Shown: in pieces, positions 61,289 through 64,000 of the stretch
Position numbering within the stretch: the first letter of the stretch is position 1
Layout: each line of letters opens with the position of its first letter
Origin: Candidatus Brocadia sp. WS118
GTDB lineage: Bacteria; Planctomycetota; Brocadiia; Brocadiales; Brocadiaceae
Length of the DNA stretch: 64,000 nucleotides
Assembly (NCBI GenBank): GCA_007618135.1
Contig: PHFX01000001.1
Span: 1-64,000 of the forward strand
Reading direction: 5' to 3'
Notes under the pieces: model-generated
Told to the model about the DNA's origin: nothing
Seen by the model: only the letters and a program-made list of their open reading frames with translations
The model's database searches: none
Program-made: the position numbers and the translations under genes

Positions 61289-61516
61289 CTAAACTTCCTT
61301 CAGTTGAAAGGTAATGATACATTGTACATATTCCTCGATGATCTTTGTTTGTTCTTCTGTCGATAACAAACGGTATGGGATAATTGCATCTTTCATCCAG
61401 AAACAGGTATTTTTGATAATCATACTGAGGTGAAGTATACGCGGAAGATGTTCCACTGGGTATTTTTTTAGATCTATTCCATTTACACCGATAGATTCCA
61501 GAAATTTATTATGCAT
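61289..61516 (-). CDS. small protein of unknown function
   Basis: Protein of 75 residues: SIGVNGIDLKKYPVEHLPRI, SMIIKNTCFWMKDAIIPYRL, a C-terminal helix (TEEQTKIIEEYVQCIITF). No signal peptide or transmembrane helix is certain. AAGGAAGGA lies at good distance from ATG, which supports a real gene. It follows the gspE gene by about 157 bases. Not recognised. Confidence 0.55.
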   Translation of the reverse strand: MHNKFLESIGVNGIDLKKYPVEHLPRILHLSMIIKNTCFWMKDAIIPYRLLSTEEQTKIIEEYVQCIITFQLKEV

Positions 61517-61673
61517 GCTTATCCTTCCTTAGATTAAACCATTACTGATAAAACAATAAAAATCTACCGCTGCACTGCTCACGTCCGCGGTTGGGTACTG
61601 GAAATTATCGGCATAAATACCATTTATATTAACAAAAAAATATGTCGCTGCTTTCCGGCTGTTTGTGCCCTTT

Positions 61674-63368
61674 TCAGCTTGCCGGCACAAACAATCTCTG
61701 TTCTTCTTGTGTATCTGACGATACCCGCAACAACTCTTCCAGCGTCGTTTCTCCCTTGCGAACCGACTCCAGTCCGTCCGTCCATAAGTTTTTTGTTCCA
61801 CCCCTGACAGCCTCTTTCATAATCTCACTGGAATCCTTATGGGCAAGAATGAGCCGGCGTATAGCGTCATCTACACAGAGAAACTCGGCAATACATTTTC
61901 GCCCTTTAAATCCGGTATTACCACACTCGTCGCAGCCTTTGGCCCTGAATAAATATTCCCCTGCATTTAATCTTGCTGTCTGGCGTAAATCCTCCCCTGG
62001 CACAAACGCCTCACGGCACTTCTCGCACATCTTTCTCACCAATCGCTGTGCAAGAACACCAATAATACACGAAGAGATCAGATAATCCTCCATCCCCATA
62101 TCCATCAGGCGGGTAAACGCCGATGCCGAATCGTTTGTATGGAGCGTCGACAAAACAAGGTGTCCGGTTAACGAGGCCTGTATGGCAATCGATGCTGTTT
62201 CCCGGTCCCTGATTTCTCCAATGAGAACAACATCAGGATCATGTCGTAAAATGGACCGCAGTCCGGAGGCAAAGGTTAAATTAATCTGAGGATTTACCTG
62301 TATCTGATTCACCCCCTCCATGCTGTATTCTACCGGGTCTTCCACGGTTATAATCTTGATCTCCGGAGAAACCAGCTCTTTAAGAACGGCGTACAGCGTT
62401 GTCGTTTTTCCGCTTCCCGTGGGACCAGTTACCAGCAGCATTCCCTCTGGTTTATTTACCATCCGTCGGAATTTTACTAAAAACTCCTGGTTAAAACCCA
62501 GTTTTTCCAAATCGAGCGTGACTGCCGTCCGGTCTAAAATCCTCATTACCACACCCTCACCACAGCTCATGGGAATGATTGAAACCCGTAAATCTACCTC
62601 TTTGCCAGCTACTTTCATCTTGATCCGGCCATCCTGCGGCAGCCGTTTTTCGGCAATATTCAGCTTTGCCATGATTTTAATACGCGAAATAATCGCATGG
62701 TAAAGCTCGCGGGGTGGTGGTGTTAGTTCCTGCAATACACCGTCCACGCGATACCGCAAGCGCGCGCTCCTCTCAAAAAGCTCCAGGTGGATATCGCTTG
62801 CACCGATTTCAATAGCCTTTGTCAGGATACTGTTTACCAGACGTATCACGGGGGCCTCTGAGGCCATATCCCGTAAATGCTCTACGTCCTCCATGACCTC
62901 GATGCTCGAGGCCGCTCCATCTTCTTCTTTAACCTCACCCTCATACATCGTTTCAAGAGAGGCTAAAATATCTTTTTCACAACCAGCGAAAATCCGTATT
63001 TCTTTATTTGTGGCGAGCGCAATCGTCTCCGCCAATAACGAATCCTGAGGGTCGGCAAGGGCAATATCCAGTACGCCATTATCCAAACACAGAGGAAGTA
63101 CACGGTTTGCCATGAGAAAGACCTTGGGGACATTTTCTATCAGTGGATACCGGTCATCCTTCTTTTTTTCCCAAATCGGTATCTGCAATAATCTGCTATA
63201 AGCAAGCCGAAGGTCTTCCTCAGAAACCGTCCCTAAATCAATGAAAATGCGTCCGAGCTTTTGTTTCGTTTGTCTTTGAACTTCCAGAGCACGATCCAAA
63301 TCAGCCCGATTCACTTTGCCAATTTCAAGCAACACCTCCCCGATAGTATTACTTGTTGTTTGGTTCAT
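61674..63368 (-). CDS. gspE: type II secretion/type IV pilus ATPase GspE
   Basis: Protein of about 564 residues: N-terminal GSPII_E_N/MshEN domain (IGEVLLEIGKVNRADLDRAL), Walker A GPTGSGKTTTLY, Asp box and Walker B VVLIGEIRDRETA, and a zinc knuckle CEKCREAF...GCDECGNTG between the ATPase core and tail. It powers pseudopilus assembly. The ATG at 63368 fits the family start; an in-frame TTG at 63425 that overlaps the gspG stop is the alternative. Confidence 0.9.
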   Translation of the reverse strand: MNQTTSNTIGEVLLEIGKVNRADLDRALEVQRQTKQKLGRIFIDLGTVSEEDLRLAYSRLLQIPIWEKKKDDRYPLIENVPKVFLMANRVLPLCLDNGVLDIALADPQDSLLAETIALATNKEIRIFAGCEKDILASLETMYEGEVKEEDGAASSIEVMEDVEHLRDMASEAPVIRLVNSILTKAIEIGASDIHLELFERSARLRYRVDGVLQELTPPPRELYHAIISRIKIMAKLNIAEKRLPQDGRIKMKVAGKEVDLRVSIIPMSCGEGVVMRILDRTAVTLDLEKLGFNQEFLVKFRRMVNKPEGMLLVTGPTGSGKTTTLYAVLKELVSPEIKIITVEDPVEYSMEGVNQIQVNPQINLTFASGLRSILRHDPDVVLIGEIRDRETASIAIQASLTGHLVLSTLHTNDSASAFTRLMDMGMEDYLISSCIIGVLAQRLVRKMCEKCREAFVPGEDLRQTARLNAGEYLFRAKGCDECGNTGFKGRKCIAEFLCVDDAIRRLILAHKDSSEIMKEAVRGGTKNLWTDGLESVRKGETTLEELLRVSSDTQEEQRLFVPAS

Positions 63369-63415
63369 ATTCAAAGTCTGTGATGTCCTCAAAAAAAATT
63401 TGCAGCCCTTTACCT

Positions 63416-63859
63416 CTATTCCCAACTTGCCACGTCTTTAGCTTCATCTTCTCCCCCTGTATTGCCGTCTGCTCCGTACGAGACAATGTCAAAATCTCCA
63501 TGTTCACCAGGATATATATAAGTATAATTATTCCCCCATGGATCCTTTGGAATAAACTTCTTCTTTAAATACGGTCCTTTCCAATTAGAAACACCCTGAG
63601 GTTCTGTTACTAATGCATCCAATCCCTGCTCCTGTGTGGGATATTTTGTCGTATCAAGTTTAAACATCTCCAGGGCGCTCGAAAAACCTTCGATTTGCTG
63701 TTTGGCAACCGTTTGGCGTGACTCACCAACACGACCGATCATCTTCGGCCCTATCAATGCCGCAAGTAATCCAATAATAATCATAACAATGAGCAATTCC
63801 AGTAAGGTAAAACCACCTTTTTTTAACAATTCCAGCCTTAGCCTATTTCCCATATTCAT
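63416..63859 (-). CDS. gspG: major pseudopilin GspG
   Basis: Protein of 147 residues with the class III signal KKGGFTLLELLIVMIIIGLL (prepilin cut after Gly, Glu at +5), the GspG helix and the calcium-site region PTQEQGLDAL, PKDPWGNNYTYIYPGEHGDF and GADGNTGGEDEAKD. It is the main subunit of the type II secretion pseudopilus. The ATG at 63859 or 63853 follows GGAG. gspE follows immediately. Confidence 0.93.
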   Translation of the reverse strand: MNMGNRLRLELLKKGGFTLLELLIVMIIIGLLAALIGPKMIGRVGESRQTVAKQQIEGFSSALEMFKLDTTKYPTQEQGLDALVTEPQGVSNWKGPYLKKKFIPKDPWGNNYTYIYPGEHGDFDIVSYGADGNTGGEDEAKDVASWE

Positions 63860-63891
63860 TCACTCCATATTAAGGTAATAAAGGTTCCACG

Positions 63892-64000
63892 CTATTCTTC
63901 CACATCTTCATCGTCTTCTTCATCAAAAGACTCTGATTCATCAGCAAATTCATAATCATCCTCTTGTTCAAAATCTATATCATCAAGACCACGGTCTCTC
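63892..64000 (-). CDS. acidic C-terminus of a gene truncated by the window edge
   Basis: Partial minus-strand frame: RGLDDIDFEQEDDYEF, then a tail DEEDDEDVEE and stop TAG at 63892-63894. About two thirds of the visible 35 residues are acidic. It belongs to the gene preceding gspG (33-bp gap), probably in the same operon, but the visible part has no domain. Confidence 0.6.
   Translation of the reverse strand, partial: RDRGLDDIDFEQEDDYEFADESESFDEEDDEDVEE

Overview
The window looks like a chromosomal piece of a Gram-negative bacterium of moderate GC (about 42%) from the PVC group. A planctomycete is most likely, possibly an anammox-type Brocadiales. The reasons are indirect: many lipobox-bearing exported proteins, an Mla/MCE lipid-transport set and a Wza-type exporter (so an outer membrane), a Minf_1886-type protein otherwise known from Planctomycetes/Verrucomicrobia, a NifU-NifS pair, and frequent genes without a clear Shine-Dalgarno or with TTG/GTG starts. 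No rRNA or tRNA gene, CRISPR array or prophage was recognised.

Region 1 (1-11.2 kb, almost all minus strand) is an envelope region. It holds a DUF3313-like lipoprotein, a patatin-like lipoprotein, a DUF4410-like lipoprotein, two small exported proteins, a PqiC-like lipoprotein, the MCE transporter mlaE(STAS fusion)-mlaF-mlaD and an unassigned lipoprotein. Its long intergenic gaps are packed with palindromic repeats of several families. One GIY-YIG nuclease gene is enclosed by an almost perfect 31-bp inverted repeat of one of these families.

Region 2 (11.6-41.4 kb, all plus strand) is a roughly 30-kb exopolysaccharide locus of Wzx/Wzy type: SLBB/Wza exporter, flippase, GNAT, radical SAM, two paralogous cytosolic alkaline-phosphatase-superfamily enzymes, a B12-type radical SAM, PIG-L deacetylase, eight glycosyltransferases (GT4, GT9, GT2 and TuaH-like), an FAD-dependent UGM/protoporphyrinogen-oxidase-like protein, a secreted GH39-like hydrolase, an O-antigen-ligase/Wzy-like polymerase, an FG-GAP stub, a four-EF-hand secreted protein, a NodU-type carbamoyltransferase, a Wzz/GumC-like protein and two small membrane proteins. 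I see no initiating sugar-phosphate transferase and no BY-kinase. Gene fossils of a phosphodiesterase and a methyltransferase show that the locus is being rearranged.

Region 3 (41.4-64 kb) is mostly housekeeping: a RicT/PSP1 protein overlapping metG, a Minf_1886 protein, a DUF192-TPR-SUMF1 operon, tilS, a 16-TPR exported protein, an exported degenerate-PLD protein with two OB-like repeats, degQ/htrA with a clear sigma-70 promoter and terminator, nifU-nifS, pepA-uvrA, and the start of a type II secretion operon (gspG-gspE) preceded by the acidic C-terminus of a gene running off the right edge.
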